Source: Orthonyx spaldingii (taxonomy: Eukaryota > Chordata > Aves > Passeriformes > Orthonychidae). Taken from it: DNA of 64,000 nt. The stretch's first letter is position 1. Each line of letters opens with the position of its first letter. The translations under genes and the position numbers were made by a program. The notes below the pieces were generated by a model that saw only the letters and a program-made list of their open reading frames with translations, was not told where the DNA came from and searched no databases. The stretch covers positions 1 to 64,000 of the forward strand of contig VZTJ01005235.1 in NCBI GenBank assembly GCA_013397795.1. Reading direction: 5' to 3'. Below are positions 13,567 to 26,500 of this stretch, one piece after another.

Positions 13567-16500
13567 TTTTTAAATGCATTCTGCTTTTTCTTAGGCTGCC
13601 ATTCAGACTTGGCAGGATCACCTATACACACATATAATAATTTTTCACTGATTTCCTTCAAATTTTCATAGCTGTAATGCCCACTCAAAGGACTAGTAAT
13701 AGCTAGTCTGCTATTCTGCTTAAGCTATACCCTTTTAACACAAGCATTGTCCTGTGTGGGCTTTTTTTTTTCTGTTTCTGTACATCTGCAGTTTCTTATC
13801 TTATGTCAGGTTTAAATTTGTTCTGTGTTTTTTACCGTATTTGACACCATTGATTTCTAGACAAGGCTTTTAAGCGCAATAACAAGAAAAATTAAATTAT
13901 CATTTTATCAATGAGCCCAGTGCCACCCACACCCTGCCTTAAAAATATAATTAGGATTGTGATTGATACATTTGCAGTCTTCTGGGAGCAAGAGGCATAG
14001 GTTAAACATAAGTGGAACCAAAAGAGGAACTTTTATCTGGAAAATGAAGGACACTGTCTCCAAAGAGCTACAATGTATTTTGCAAAGCCTTGGAAGTGCA
14101 ATGAAAGTGCAACATTTGAAAGGAATTTCATTCTTCAGTTTTTCAAGAAGAAATTACTCTTTTGTTTACTAGATAATTTTATGCAAAAGCTGTCTTACAT
14201 TTCTTAAATTTGGCAGTATTTTTTTAGAGATTGGGTCCTTGTTTTCCCCGCATTCAAGTCTATCTTTAGATGAACAAGAAATATTATTTTCATACTCTGA
14301 AAAGTGTGTGGAATGAATGTAAGCAGCTCAGCTCTCTGAAACAAGATACAGCTGCTGGTAAGAACTTTGTAGGATTCAACAACAAATTGTTATTGCTACT
14401 AAAAACAAGACAGAAAATTTTTTGACGGATCATTTCTGCTTAAGATGTGTTCATTCAGCTTGAGAGGCTGGAAGTGTGCTAATGTGTGGTAGTGTGGTAA
14501 AATACCACACAAAACAGAAAATGATGGTGACTAGGCTGGTCAACCTAACATTAATCCTCCCTTTAAAAAATATGGAAAACTTAATAGAGTATCTATTTAG
14601 AAGAAGGTGTGATACAATTAATAGAAGTCTGCATCAAAATAGTAATCTTTAAAAGTGATTTTTTTCTTCTAAAATCTATCATAAATGCAGAAAGATATTA
14701 GCAACCATGGCTAAATATTCTGTCACTTATGTCTGACAAAAATCAATTGATTAAACACTGTTACCTAAAAAGATCCTCTTACTCTGAAAAAGCTGCATTT
14801 ATAGTAATCACCTATTTCATGAGTACTTCATTCATCAAATAGCTCAACATTTTCTGTAGTTATATATCTCTGCCACTATTAGACACATTTCTCTTACATG
14901 CTTGTTTGATCCTCTGGAGTTCTTTGTACAGTAATTTTCTCAGGAAGTTATCACAGAGACTTCTAGTCAATAGAAAATATTGTGAAGACTTAAAGGATAT
15001 CTATAGCATACCTGTAAATCTTTCTGCATATTGAAGCCATTAGTGCTCATGGTATTTAGAAGTAGCTTGTGATCCTTGCCTGAAATGCACACATACAATT
15101 TTGACTTCCATTACTTCCACAATATTGGAATCAGATTTCATATTTGACCATTTTTATTGTATTATGAGATCCCATAAGGCTTAGCATTAATGTATCTGCT
15201 CTCATTTTTAAATCTTCATTTAATTAAGGATTTCTGAGCAGGTGGTGGTAGTTTCATCATCAAAAATATTTCATCATGTTACCTTTTATTAACTGCTCAG
15301 AGAAGAAAAGGTTAGACAGCATTTCTTTGTCATTTGTTCAGGGAGATTTTCCTCTGAAATATAACCAAAGTAGAACCCTAAATCCATTTAGATAACACTA
15401 AAAAATTAAGTATGTACAGGAATTTAAATTATATTCCTGTTCATTAGATTTTAATGTATAGATTTCCTAGTATGTTGCAGGGGCAAATAGGGGATTTTTT
15501 TTTTAAGAAACAGTCTTTTGCAGGCTAGTTAGCCAGCTCATAATATACATTAAGGGATAATGTAAATATCCTTTACACATTATCATGTACATCAAGGATT
15601 TTGATTTGATCTGTGACATTGAAGATATCAAGTATTAATGAGATTTATCAGGAATGCTCAAAAGTGAAATTCCCAAGGGTTATGTTTGGCTTATGGGTCT
15701 TAGTACTCCTTAACATCAATTCTCATACGTATATCAACTTCAGTTAAAACTGGAATAAAACACTGTTCCGTTTTCAGAATAAATGACTCAGGAACAGCAT
15801 GATAAAACCCTCTGCATCATGAAATGAATGGCACTATCCTATTTGACTTAAAATACTGTGACACATTATATGGCTTAAATGCAATTGTTCAGAGTAATGC
15901 TGATAAAGAACTCAATCACTTTGTTGCAAAAAAAGTGTCACTAGAACCTTCATATTAATAAATACTAAATACAAACTTCCGTTTCAAAATGGATCTGCAG
16001 ATATTCCTTCCAGTAGGTAAAAGGTTAGCACTGTGTTTTGGCAACAGATAGTCTTTAAAGGACAGATGGCCACTGTTATGATATTAACATAACCACGTGC
16101 AGCAGCCTTCCTTGCTTTTCCTCATACCTTTTGACAATTGTGAGACCTCATCTAAGGTAGTGGTAAAAATGCAAAATAGAGCTTTGTATTTTGATACCTG
16201 GGTTATAAAAATAATGAAAAGCACCTTTTTTTTTCTCTAATCAGAAGCATTTCAGTCATGTCCTTTGGTCTTGATTTGCAATGCACCAACATCAGCTTCT
16301 ACTGCAGCAAATGAAAATATTTCCCAAGCTATTGGCATGACAAAAATGTCACAAATTTTCCATAAAACCAAAAAATCTTCATCCATTTAACTCATAAATA
16401 TTATGCCACTTTCATCAAAGCTTTTAAGCTACCTCAGGAAGCTTATGAGGGCCTTTAACATTTTATTTCTTAGAGCAAGCCATTTGTGGTTGCATATTAG

Positions 16501-19500
16501 AAACCTGTCATGAGGGACATGGTCTACAGTCCAGTAAGGTCAAAAGAAAGAATGCTATTCATTTCCATGGGCTCTAAGAAAAACATTGACACTGGAGACA
16601 GCAGCTATTAGTTAGTTTGCTCTTGTCAATAAACAGCTAAAAGGCTCTCCTTGCACTGAACTGTTTTCTATTTACTTTGCAAATATGTCAGTAATTACTC
16701 TTAGATATAACTTACAAAACAATCATATATTAGCTTGACAGGATAATTCCCTACAAACTATTTTCACCTATGAAACATAAGCCATTGATCTATATTACCC
16801 AGTGCACAATTTATCTGCTTCAGTGAAAAGGCTTTGTGTCTATCAATGGAATAACATGAATTTAAGGAAAAAATTAATCTTGTGCAATCTTAATTTTTTT
16901 CGTTTTTCCAGGCCTGGAACAAAATGTCATATGATAGCACGTATAATCCAGCAGGTCTTTCAATTCATAACACCGGAAGATAGCTTTTCATGGTAACCTT
17001 TCAGAAAAGAGAAAAATACAGATTCGTTTCTTGAAGCACAGAGGATTTGATTCTTACTAAATATAAATTACTGTAACTTCTTGGACACCAATGGGCACAC
17101 CCTGAACAGTATCATTTGCTGGAGTTATGACAGTTTATTCCAAACAATAATCTGACCTCTTGTGCCTTCAATTTCATGGTGTTTTATAATAGATAAAATG
17201 TGTTAGACAAACACCATCTTTGCCCTTGAAGATTATTTGATCTGAAAAGAGCAGGAAAGTAGATAATGTAAATTGACAGAATCATCCACCTTGATTTGTT
17301 TTGGTCTTTTTTTACCTCAGGTTCGTTTGATGTAAAGGCTCTTACATTGCTAACTTCTAAATCAGTAGCAAAATTCCCATTTACTTCAGTAGCTTGTAGT
17401 CTTGCCCAAAATGCATCTACAATAAGAACACGACATATAATACCGCTTGATTAGTAGCTCCCCGGAGTGGGGTCAGAGGAGGACAAATTTCCCGAACATT
17501 GCATTGGCAGGTGGATAGATGAGAGTATGGGCAGATGCATAGATGAGAGCATGGGGTAGCACGGCAGGTGCATGGCACCGTTGATGACAGACACCTTAAT
17601 TTCTGTAAATTCTGTCTGTGTGCAGAGACATCCCCCACCTCCAGACCTCACTGACAGCCATTCTGAATTCAAAGACCATGTGACACTATGCTAGACAATT
17701 TCCTATTCTGTAGTTCACAGCTTCACGTGGCCCAGCTGCAACTGCATTGTGGCAATCAAAGCAGTGTGTTCACAGTATTTGCTCACAACACAAAGCTAAT
17801 TTTAATATAGTGGCTGTCCCTAGGATTAGAGCATAGCTTAGTTCCTTCACCTTAGGCTGCTAAGAGAGTCAGATTTCATCAACAGTCACTAAAAGTAATG
17901 ATTCCAGGCTCAACAATGCGTTTTCTGCTTTCTGGAAGCTCTACCCAATCTTGTACCTTTGCCAGTCAACTTTTTCTCTGAAATACTGCTTTCAAACCTT
18001 ACCTATATTTTCAAGGGGCAAAAGTGATGTGTGCTATTTTGTAGCTATTTCAAACTCTTAGACAAGTGCTACTTATTTTCATTTTATGCCTATCTGCAAC
18101 ACTCCTTTAGGTCTCACTCATTTCTCTGTAGGCAGTCATTTGTCACCTCTATTGCATCATTTTGAAACTGCAGATCTCTCTCTAGGCACTATACTGTGTT
18201 TGGTGAAAGCAGTAAAGATTCCAATTACCTATATGTTTTCCTGCTGAAGGTGAACTTTTGAACTACAAAGATAGACTAAATTTTCTGCACTTTACTTTGC
18301 AGAAGCAACTGCAGGCCAATTTCATTTCTCAGCCATACTTCAGCTCATTGATATCATTCCAGAATAACAAAAACATGGAGGAAATGCTCAGAAATTGTTA
18401 GCATTATTATAATACACATTCAATTACATGGCTAAAACTTTAGATGAATAGAACATAATATGAAGTAAGTATGACTGAAATTATTTATTCTGCTTTAAAC
18501 TGTTTATAGCATTTGTAAGATTTACTGTGAAAATTTGGTGCTTTAAAGAAAAACAGTATCAATTTGTCTAAAATATTATTTGACTTGATTTAATATTTTT
18601 TCTTTAATCAGGTTATCAAACTTCAGATAAAAGTCTTGTCCTTTATTTTATTTATCTTTCCTATACATGGATATATAGTTGGTCCAGCTTTCAAGTAAAG
18701 CAATACATATTTTCTCAAAATGAAAGTAGAATTTACTTTATTTACAAGAAAAAGAGAAGTACTTAATAAGAATCTGGGAGACTTACTGTCATGGAGTAAT
18801 TTAACTACTCGGTAAGAATCATGCAATCTGCTGGATGAAGACGAGAAAGTTGTTGCCAATAAAAAAGGTGACTAATTAATACACTTTTAATTAAAATTAA
18901 TCTAGAAATCAATCTTACAGTAGAGTACAGTACAATATATACATGATTTCCTAGAAAAATGAATAATATTGCTCCATGTATGAGATATGTCTTAGCTGCT
19001 ATGGGACTTCCCATATCTGACACAAAATAAGACACTAGAAGGAGACTAAACAATTTAATGAATGTGTAAAAATCTTATGCTCACTCCAAACAATGCAAAA
19101 AAGAAATAGTTTTTTTCTATTCTTTGGAATGGTCTTTCCAGTATCGTGAAGTTGCACTAAGTGCAGTTTCATATTTGTCACTGGTTTTGCTTTCAATTGT
19201 TTAACAAAAAGGGAGATAATATAGACTAGGACAATACATATTAGAAGTAACTGGGACGCACTGCAGTTTCTGATAACAGTCAGCATTATTTTTGTAGTGT
19301 TGTTGTCAGCATATAAGCCTGCTGAAGGTTAACCTACACAAATGAGCCAAGCTCGCTCAGGCTGACTGTAATTCTATGTGTTATTAAAACCAATGGAATT
19401 GTGTTGAGTTGCATTATCTGAGGCTGGTCCACTGTCTTTTTACTACAGCAAATTGGTTGTTTAACAGAGCACTGAGGTTTGGATGTCTGTAGCTGCACTC

Positions 19501-19933
19501 ATTAATTCTAGCTTGAAGTAATTTCCTAAAACCTAAGGTTTATGGCAAAAATGAAATTATGTGCACCTTGTGATTATGTACTTCTACAGTTTGCATTATA
19601 AATATCAGTAAGACCATCTTGTCTCAATTTCACTTCAAGTGTTAATCTAAGTAAAAGATTTTCAGCAATAACATTCTCATTGGCTGTTTTTCCAATTAGA
19701 AACAGAAAATTAAATGCTTCAGATCAATTAATATCACTGTTGTGTGTTGTCCAGTCATTTCACAATTTATTAATAAATTAATACTCTTTTACATCCACAT
19801 ATTCTGTTAATGAAACTCTGGCACCATTTCCTGAAAAATGGAAATTGATGTAAAGACTGCAGCTGTCTAGTGATGCCTTTTTAACGGATTATTGCATGCT
19901 AGAAAAATATTAAAACTGTAGCATCTTATTGTC

Positions 19934-19968
19934 TTTTTTTTCCCCACTACTCTTCAGGGGAAAAAAAA
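19934..19968. repeat. Perfect inverted repeat, T8C4 / G4A8
   Basis: Twelve bases TTTTTTTTCCCC (19934-19945) are followed after an 11-nt spacer by the exact reverse complement GGGGAAAAAAAA (19957-19968). It could form a hairpin or cruciform. No element boundary or gene is associated with it. Confidence 0.75.
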
Positions 19969-20808
19969 CCAAACTAGGTAAATTTTGATCTGTTTTACAT
20001 TAATCTTACTTAATACTGTTAGAATATACCAGCTAAAACAGAAGTAATAGACAAAAACTCAAAATGTAATGTACTTATTCAAATGCATAGAACTGAATAA
20101 GCCTATGACAACTGAAGAACTACAAAGAGACAGTCTACCTGAACAGGCAATCTTTTCTGTGTATATTCTCCACGATTGCCATTGATAAGGATCTGTTTCT
20201 TGGCACTGACCTTTAATGCTTCTTAAAGGTACTGTTTCACAGCAATAAAAATGCATGTAGCTACAATCATATGTCTTTCATGTGTTAAAGAATGGAGCTT
20301 CTGAATGAATACTGTGTTCTTATACTCTAAACAAACAGATGTCTGTATTCCAGCTCTTAATAAAGACCATAGTGTAACTCCCAGAGAACTGATGTTTGAC
20401 TGCATGGCTGACGGCATGGAGTCAGTCAGAATCAGGTACCTCAGCTTCCATCAAGCACAAATAGAACTGGCTAGACTTTTATAAACTTCTCCAGTAGTTT
20501 AGAGTATAGACAACAGCTAAACTTTGTGTATCTGCATAGAGATCTATTCTCAGCATCAAGAACTAATGTTAAAAAAAGGGAATGGTGTAAGGTATGTGCA
20601 AATATATAGCATATTAACTAACCCTCTTTTCAGGTCTTTTAGTACACACAAGACAATTACTGGGCTAGGGGTTCACACACTGACTTCTTCCTCATTACCT
20701 TGCTTTTGTAGACAAGCCCTTTCTGAACTGAGCCACAGAAACACAGATATTGTGCATTTGGATAATCTCCAAGATCAAATCATTCTAGGCACAGTAGGGG
20801 AGCAGGAG

Positions 20809-20846
20809 TCTCTAAAGGCAAGAATATCTCTAAAGGCAAGAATATC
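20809..20846 (+). repeat. 18-bp tandem duplication
   Basis: Two perfect adjacent copies of TCTCTAAAGGCAAGAATA (20809-20826 and 20827-20844), followed by TC as in the first junction. A simple local duplication with no evident function. Confidence 0.9.
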
Positions 20847-22192
20847 AAAATAAAGTTTATAAAAAGGATTGCATTCCACCAAACGGTTTGGCAAGATTTC
20901 CAGCAGGAAACCCAGGGGAACATCTGGGGGCAAAGAAGGGATAGGATGTTCAGAAGTGCATCTCTGTTGTAAAACAGAATGTTTTCTATGCAGGAGGTTT
21001 ACAAAAGGTCTAAATCACGCACACTATTGTAAGGGAAGTTTTATGGTGCCAGTCAGTACATTTATTTGCTTTGTTTTACTGGGGTTTTGTCTAAGGAGCA
21101 GAATTTATCCCTTTTAAGCTTACTATGAATTTGCTGTATTTGCTAAATATTCATAGCTAAAACCTGTATGCTTCTTCTCCGAACTCTCAGTTCTTTTCAG
21201 ATAAAATCTCAAGAGATTTTTTACCAGCTCTGGCTTACCTTCTGATGTGAAAACAGTGAATTTGTGTCACATGTGTCCCAATAGACACGTTCAAAGACAA
21301 AAGGTTTAAGCTTGGAAAGAAGCAGGATAAGCTAGTAACGAAGAGAACATAGGCTAAAATGGAGAATGAAGTGAAAGTCAGAAAAGAAAAGAGGTTTATT
21401 TGAGGATTAGCAAATATTCCTGTCTGCAAATGGAGAAAGAATTAAAGAGATGGAGAAGTGTACTAAAAACCTAGGTCCTACCCTGAAGCAAGCATGTTGG
21501 GTTACACAAGGCAGAAAGTGCAAGGTTCACTGCTCTGGTGCATGGCTGGTTGGCAAAAATAAACACACAAAAAACCTGTTTCTTTGTTCTGCCAGAATTG
21601 GGAGCACTCTCTCATTATGACTTGCATATAGGAAAGCAGAAAAAGTAGGTAATCATTTTCTGCTTGATGTCAGTTACAGTGGGATAGAACCTTTCCCCAG
21701 AAAACTTGTTAATGTTTTGTCTTGATGTCAGTTAAGATGTTTCTTGATGTATCATCAACTTACATGACATATCTTCACCTCACTGAAATCCATCCTTACT
21801 GAAAGCTAAGAAAGAGAGTAATAGCTTGAATAAAGTCATTTTTGTGCAGCAGAAATCATCCTTGCAAAGATTAAAGAGCATTTTTTTCATTTAAGAGACA
21901 GTTTTTTTCAATTTCTTTGTTTCATTACCCTTCATGGCACTTGCTCAGAACTTAATATTTCAGGAAATTCCAATAAGAGCATTATATTTTTATTTTAGTA
22001 TCAAATAAATTGCTAAACTGAAACCTGTAATTTTAAGATTGGAGTGTTTAATTTTATAAATAACATATCTTAGTCACTTACTTTAGCCTGATCTTGAAAA
22101 TGCCATCTTAAGAATTTTTTCTAAGTGTCTGTTAAATGTGATTTTAACAGTGTTCTTTGTCTGTTTCAAGTGAGCTTTTCTTTGTAAGTAAT

Positions 22193-22245
22193 TAAACAAA
22201 CAACAACAACAACAAAAAAAAACCAAAACCAAAAAACAACCCAAC
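22193..22245 (+). repeat. A/C-rich simple repeat
   Basis: Low-complexity run of AAC and AAAAC/CCAAAA units about 90 bp upstream of the TYRP1 M-box. Likely microsatellite. Confidence 0.85.
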
Positions 22246-22331
22246 TTCACATTTGTTCTGTTTTGAATTCAAGTATTTGTCTCTGACCTTTGCTAAAACT
22301 TGTAAAATCACAAGGAGATAAGCATGAAAGA

Positions 22332-22342
22332 AATCATGTGCT
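22332..22342 (+). promoter_or_regulatory. TYRP1: TYRP1 M-box (MITF-type E-box)
   Basis: AATCATGTGCT matches the pigment-gene M-box AGTCATGTGCT at 10 of 11 positions and keeps the CATGTG core bound by MITF. A TTAAAG TATA-like element follows at 22353-22358. In the mouse gene the M-box lies about 35-45 bp upstream of the start site; by that spacing transcription here would begin near 22376-22385. This is the expected location just upstream of the non-coding first exon. Sequence match plus established family knowledge; not experimentally shown here. Confidence 0.8.
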
Positions 22343-22375
22343 GTTCAAGTACTTAAAGTCCAGAGAAATGCACTG

Positions 22376-22490
22376 AAGTAGAAAGGGGATTAAGGGAGGA
22401 AGGAGGGTGAGGCCAAGCCATACTGTGTTGGTACAAGAAGGATTAGCAAGCAGACTGAACCAGGAGAGAAATTAGCCGTGCTTATTTCAG
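22376..22490 (+). other. TYRP1: TYRP1 non-coding exon 1 (candidate limits)
   Basis: The first coding exon is preceded by a strong 3' splice site, so an upstream untranslated exon must exist. Its start is placed from the M-box and TATA-like element. Two donor candidates fit: CAG|GTTAGA at 22491 and AGG|GTGAGG at 22407. I show the longer option because it gives a more ordinary exon length. Intron 1 would then be about 560-650 bp. Both ends need a cDNA. Confidence 0.35.
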
Positions 22491-23053
22491 GTTAGACAGT
22501 CATAGGACATGCAGAGATAGAACAGGATCTCAGCAGTGCAGAGGTACCAGGAAGAGAAAACAGGTACAATGCATGAAGAAGTGTAGCTTCACTTTATGTT
22601 GGAGCTGGCATTAGAGAACAGCAAGAGAACAGAGGGGAGAACAAGATACACTAGTTAAATTCAGAAAAGGCATGAACTGGGGGAGGGAAGGAGGAGTGAA
22701 TGGAAAAGTTTCAGAAAACTGGTGCCTTAGACATGTTTTATAATTTTGTGGTAGTGAAGCAAGTGTGTCTGGCAAGTGTAAAATATGAATGAACATTTTG
22801 GAAGAATTTAGAAGTTAATAAGCAAATATAGATCTACTTAGTTACTATCTTTTGTGCAGATAATGAGCAGAATTAGTGAACATTAGAGAGAAGAACATTA
22901 GTGTCTGTGGTCAGTTGCTTGCCTTTTCAGATAAGAGTATTGAAGTGTAAAGTTGGAATTTTCTGGGGTAAAAGGGGTAGCGCAGAGATTTGTATGACTT
23001 GTTTTTTATTCTGCTTTCTCTCTTTCTCTCTCTGTTTCTCTCTCTCCCCATAG

Positions 23054-23526
23054 AGAGAGCTGGGTGTCCCATCACAGGAGAGGAAAGTCAGGGTGCGTGG
23101 ACAGCCAACTCTGGGAACAAGCCGGCTCTGCTTGACCTGCTATCATGCGGATCCCCATGCTGCTTTATCTTTCCCTGCTACTGCTTCTTAGCACCTTGGG
23201 CCAAGCTGGAGCTCAGTTCCCTCGACAGTGCGCAACTGTTGAGTCCCTGAGGAGCGGCATGTGCTGCCCAGACTACTTCCCTGTGTTTGGGCCAGGTACT
23301 GACCGGTGTGGTGTGTCCACGGGCAGGGGCCGGTGCGTACAGGTGACTGTGGACTCGCGACCCCACGGCCCACAGTACATCCACGACGGGCGGGATGACC
23401 GTGAGCAATGGCCCATCCGCTTCTTCAATCAAACCTGCCGCTGCAATGGGAACTTCTCTGGCTACAACTGCGGCTCGTGCCGACCTGGCTGGACTGGACC
23501 CACCTGCAGCCAACAGATCAATATAG
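23054..23526 (+). CDS. TYRP1: TYRP1 exon 2 (5'UTR 23054-23144, then codons 1-127)
   Basis: The acceptor is a long CT-rich tract ending CCCATAG at 23053. Ninety-one nucleotides of leader precede the ATG at 23145. The exon encodes the signal peptide and the Cys-rich N-terminal region, including HDGRDDREQWPIRFFNQTC-type sequence shared across vertebrate TYRP1. The donor is ATAG|GTAAGA at 23527, leaving a phase-1 G that starts the Val128 codon. Confidence 0.96.
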
Positions 23527-26500
23527 GTAAGAACATCTGAAATGTGACATAAAAATTGCTCACTCAGTGCTTACTTCTAAATGTACCTAGTATATTTCTT
23601 CTCTTTAAGATACAACATGTCCATTATATTTATTTAGCAAAGGTATGTTGCTAAAGGGGTTATTAAAGCAGGTTCTAGATGAGCTGTTCAGCATGTGTAT
23701 CAATTACTTATAATTACTACACAGTAAAAGGAAAAAAAGAAACCTGTAGTTAATGCAAGAAAGTCCATTAAAGGATAGAATATCTAAATTGAAAAAAATA
23801 TATTATTTGGAATTATTTAAGAGTAAAACAATGTATATACACATGTATATGTATTCGTGAGTGGGTATAATATGCACCTCTATATGTTTAATACCTTGTG
23901 ACTATTTGAAGTGTGACAGCAGTTTCTTTCATTCAAAGTCCCTTAATACAATTAGAAACTACGTACCTGGTCTCGTAAATTTTTACTCTCTTTGTTGCTG
24001 TCAATATCTTTAAAAACATTAAGTCATGACTGTGGACTGTTCAAATGAATCAATCCAGGGTATGGCAAGCCTTTCAGAGAATTCTCCAGTTTCAGTTTAG
24101 TCTAGCATATCATTAAACAGATCTTTAAAGTTTTTTTAAAAATGTATACGAAATTCTTGCAGGATTGCAAAAATGTTGAGTATTATAGGTAAATTAAAAA
24201 AGACAAACAAGCTTGGGGACAGATCCTTGTTCTCATCTGAAGACAATCTGAATGGACAAGATTTCAGTCTTTATGTTTAAACTTAAGCACTTCTAACTTT
24301 AAAGATGTTATTGAAATCCTGTAAAATCCATAATCCCCCCAAACGAGCAATAGGTTCTGCTGATATGTGATATCAAGAGGTCTCTAGCATAAATGTGCAG
24401 TGCCTCTTGCAAAAACAGAAATCAGCACTGATATTTTCACTAGATAAGGGAACATTCCACGAATGGAAGAGAATGTTCCAACAAGGATTAACAAAGGACT
24501 GCTTACCAAATCAAAATTTTTAAAACAGTTCCTTAGTAATAACTTATTGATGGCTATGGGAAAAATCTTTGACATTTTTTTTCATCCTTTAAGCTTCAGG
24601 AACTAAACCAGAAAGCAGGAAGTATGACTTGTGAATTGGATCTGCTAAGCCAGATTGCACTATCTGGTGTTCTGGCCTATTCTGTTTTACAATGATAATA
24701 ACTCTGAAGAATAATCAAGAGATAAATGTTAACTTAGCAATGTAAAATTAGAGACAGGAAAACAGCAGTTTTACTTGATTTTCTAGAATGTACAAGAGCG
24801 CTTTTTAATTTTCTCTCATCGAATCCTTTACAATGCATTAACATGCCAAGTAAATCAGATATATCATGCATGATAACATGAGTTTAAAAAGAGTAAATTA
24901 GTTTCTTATTATGCTTTAAGATTCCACATTGAGGTCACCTCTTTTGCCCATTCATAGAACTGGCCCCATCTGTTCAAATTTTAGAAATAATTACTGGATT
25001 ACTGTTGGCATAACCATACTAAATTGCTGTAAAATGCAGTGGGGTGTCTTCATATCTTCTCAGTTCATGACTAACTGTAATAATAATCACAATTTTTGGT
25101 TGTGGTTCAGGCATATACTTTGAAAATTAAAATGCTAAGATGTCTATGCAAACCAAAATTAGATAGATAATTTTAACTAATTTCTACTTGAAACACTACA
25201 AAAAAAACCACAAACCAACCAACCAACCAAACAAACAAACAACAAAAAACCAAAAAACCCAACATTTCAGTGATGAGGGCTAACCTGTCAGCTCATTTCT
25301 GCAGTACAGAAAAGCATGTTTCAGGATACACAGTCCTTGGATGAAATTCATGTTTCATGAAAGTTTCTTTAAATTTCCCAAAAGCTAAAATATCCCTCAC
25401 TGAATCAATGTTTTTAGTGAAAAACAATTCACTTTTTTCTTCATATAGATTCATATTGAAGATCTGCTGCTTCTTATATCACCATCATTCAGATAATTAT
25501 GGATAATTATAATCTATCACTCAGATAATTATGGATTTTTACAGTATTTTTTATAATGACAATAAGTAAATATTGAATAACAATTGTATGACTTCTATCT
25601 TCATCTTAGTCTAAACTTAGCCTGAAAACGTCTCAGACTAGGTGAAAGAAGGACTGAGGTGATCTGAACTCTGTTTCTCTTGCTAAAATACTTCTATTTC
25701 AACAAATTAGTTTCTTTCCCTGTTTCCCTTCCACTCTCTATATCTGGACAATGACATTTTTCAATTATTTTGAGATATTCTGATAAAAATTACTAAAATA
25801 TTGCAATTGTTAATAATGTCAGGTAATGACATTAAAGAGATACTGCACTGTGTACTGTGAATTCACAGTAATTCACTGATGAATCTGCCGTTTTTTCTAC
25901 AAAGGTTCAAGACTAAAAAATTTAATTCTTCATTAAATTGCCAAACAGAGAGTTTCTGATTCTTATAAATTGGTTTATAGTATTAATTTGTTGTAGAGTA
26001 CTGCCACAGGAAACCTTAAGTATATTGGACGAAGTTCTGAAAGGTTTGTATGATAAAGAACTGTCTTTGTCTTTTCTCTGGCAGGATGGAAAGATAATCT
26101 GTAGTACTTCTAAAACCACTAAAATCATGAGGATTGGGGCTTTAATTAATCTCATCTTTTCTCAAAATAAATAACATCTTCTATTTATGCTCAGTGAATT
26201 TCCCCAATAAAAGAAAGGGTGAATTCTTGAAGAAAAAGAGACTTACACATAATTATTAAGAATGTAATAAATAAGTTCTGTGAGATCAGACTTGACTGTC
26301 TATTACTTTGGTAACTTGCTTCTTCTGTATTATCAGTCAGAAGGAATCTTTTGGATCTAAGTGCAGAAGAAAGGAATCGCTTTGTGAATGCCTTACACCA
26401 AGCCAAGGTGACCATCCATCCTGACATCGTTATTGCCACACGAAGACGTGAAGAAATTTTTGGACCAGATGGCAACACACCTCAGTTCGAGAATATCTCC

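Larger units (their letters stand above)
11371..22331. other. Intergenic DNA upstream of TYRP1
   Basis: About 11 kb of AT-rich sequence with no CR1 and no gene that I recognise. It contains repeat copy B (13353-13566), a short perfect hairpin at 14492-14510, a longer T8C4/G4A8 inverted repeat at 19934-19968, two spaced 17-bp copies at 17515-17555, an 18-bp tandem duplication at 20809-20846 and an A/C-rich simple repeat at 22193-22245. Pigment-cell enhancers of TYRP1 could lie here, but none can be read directly. Confidence 0.6.

Noticed and set aside
22990..23250. Open frame of 86 residues overlapping the TYRP1 start region
   Set aside because: It runs through the exon 2 polypyrimidine tract and acceptor in a different frame from TYRP1; an artefact.
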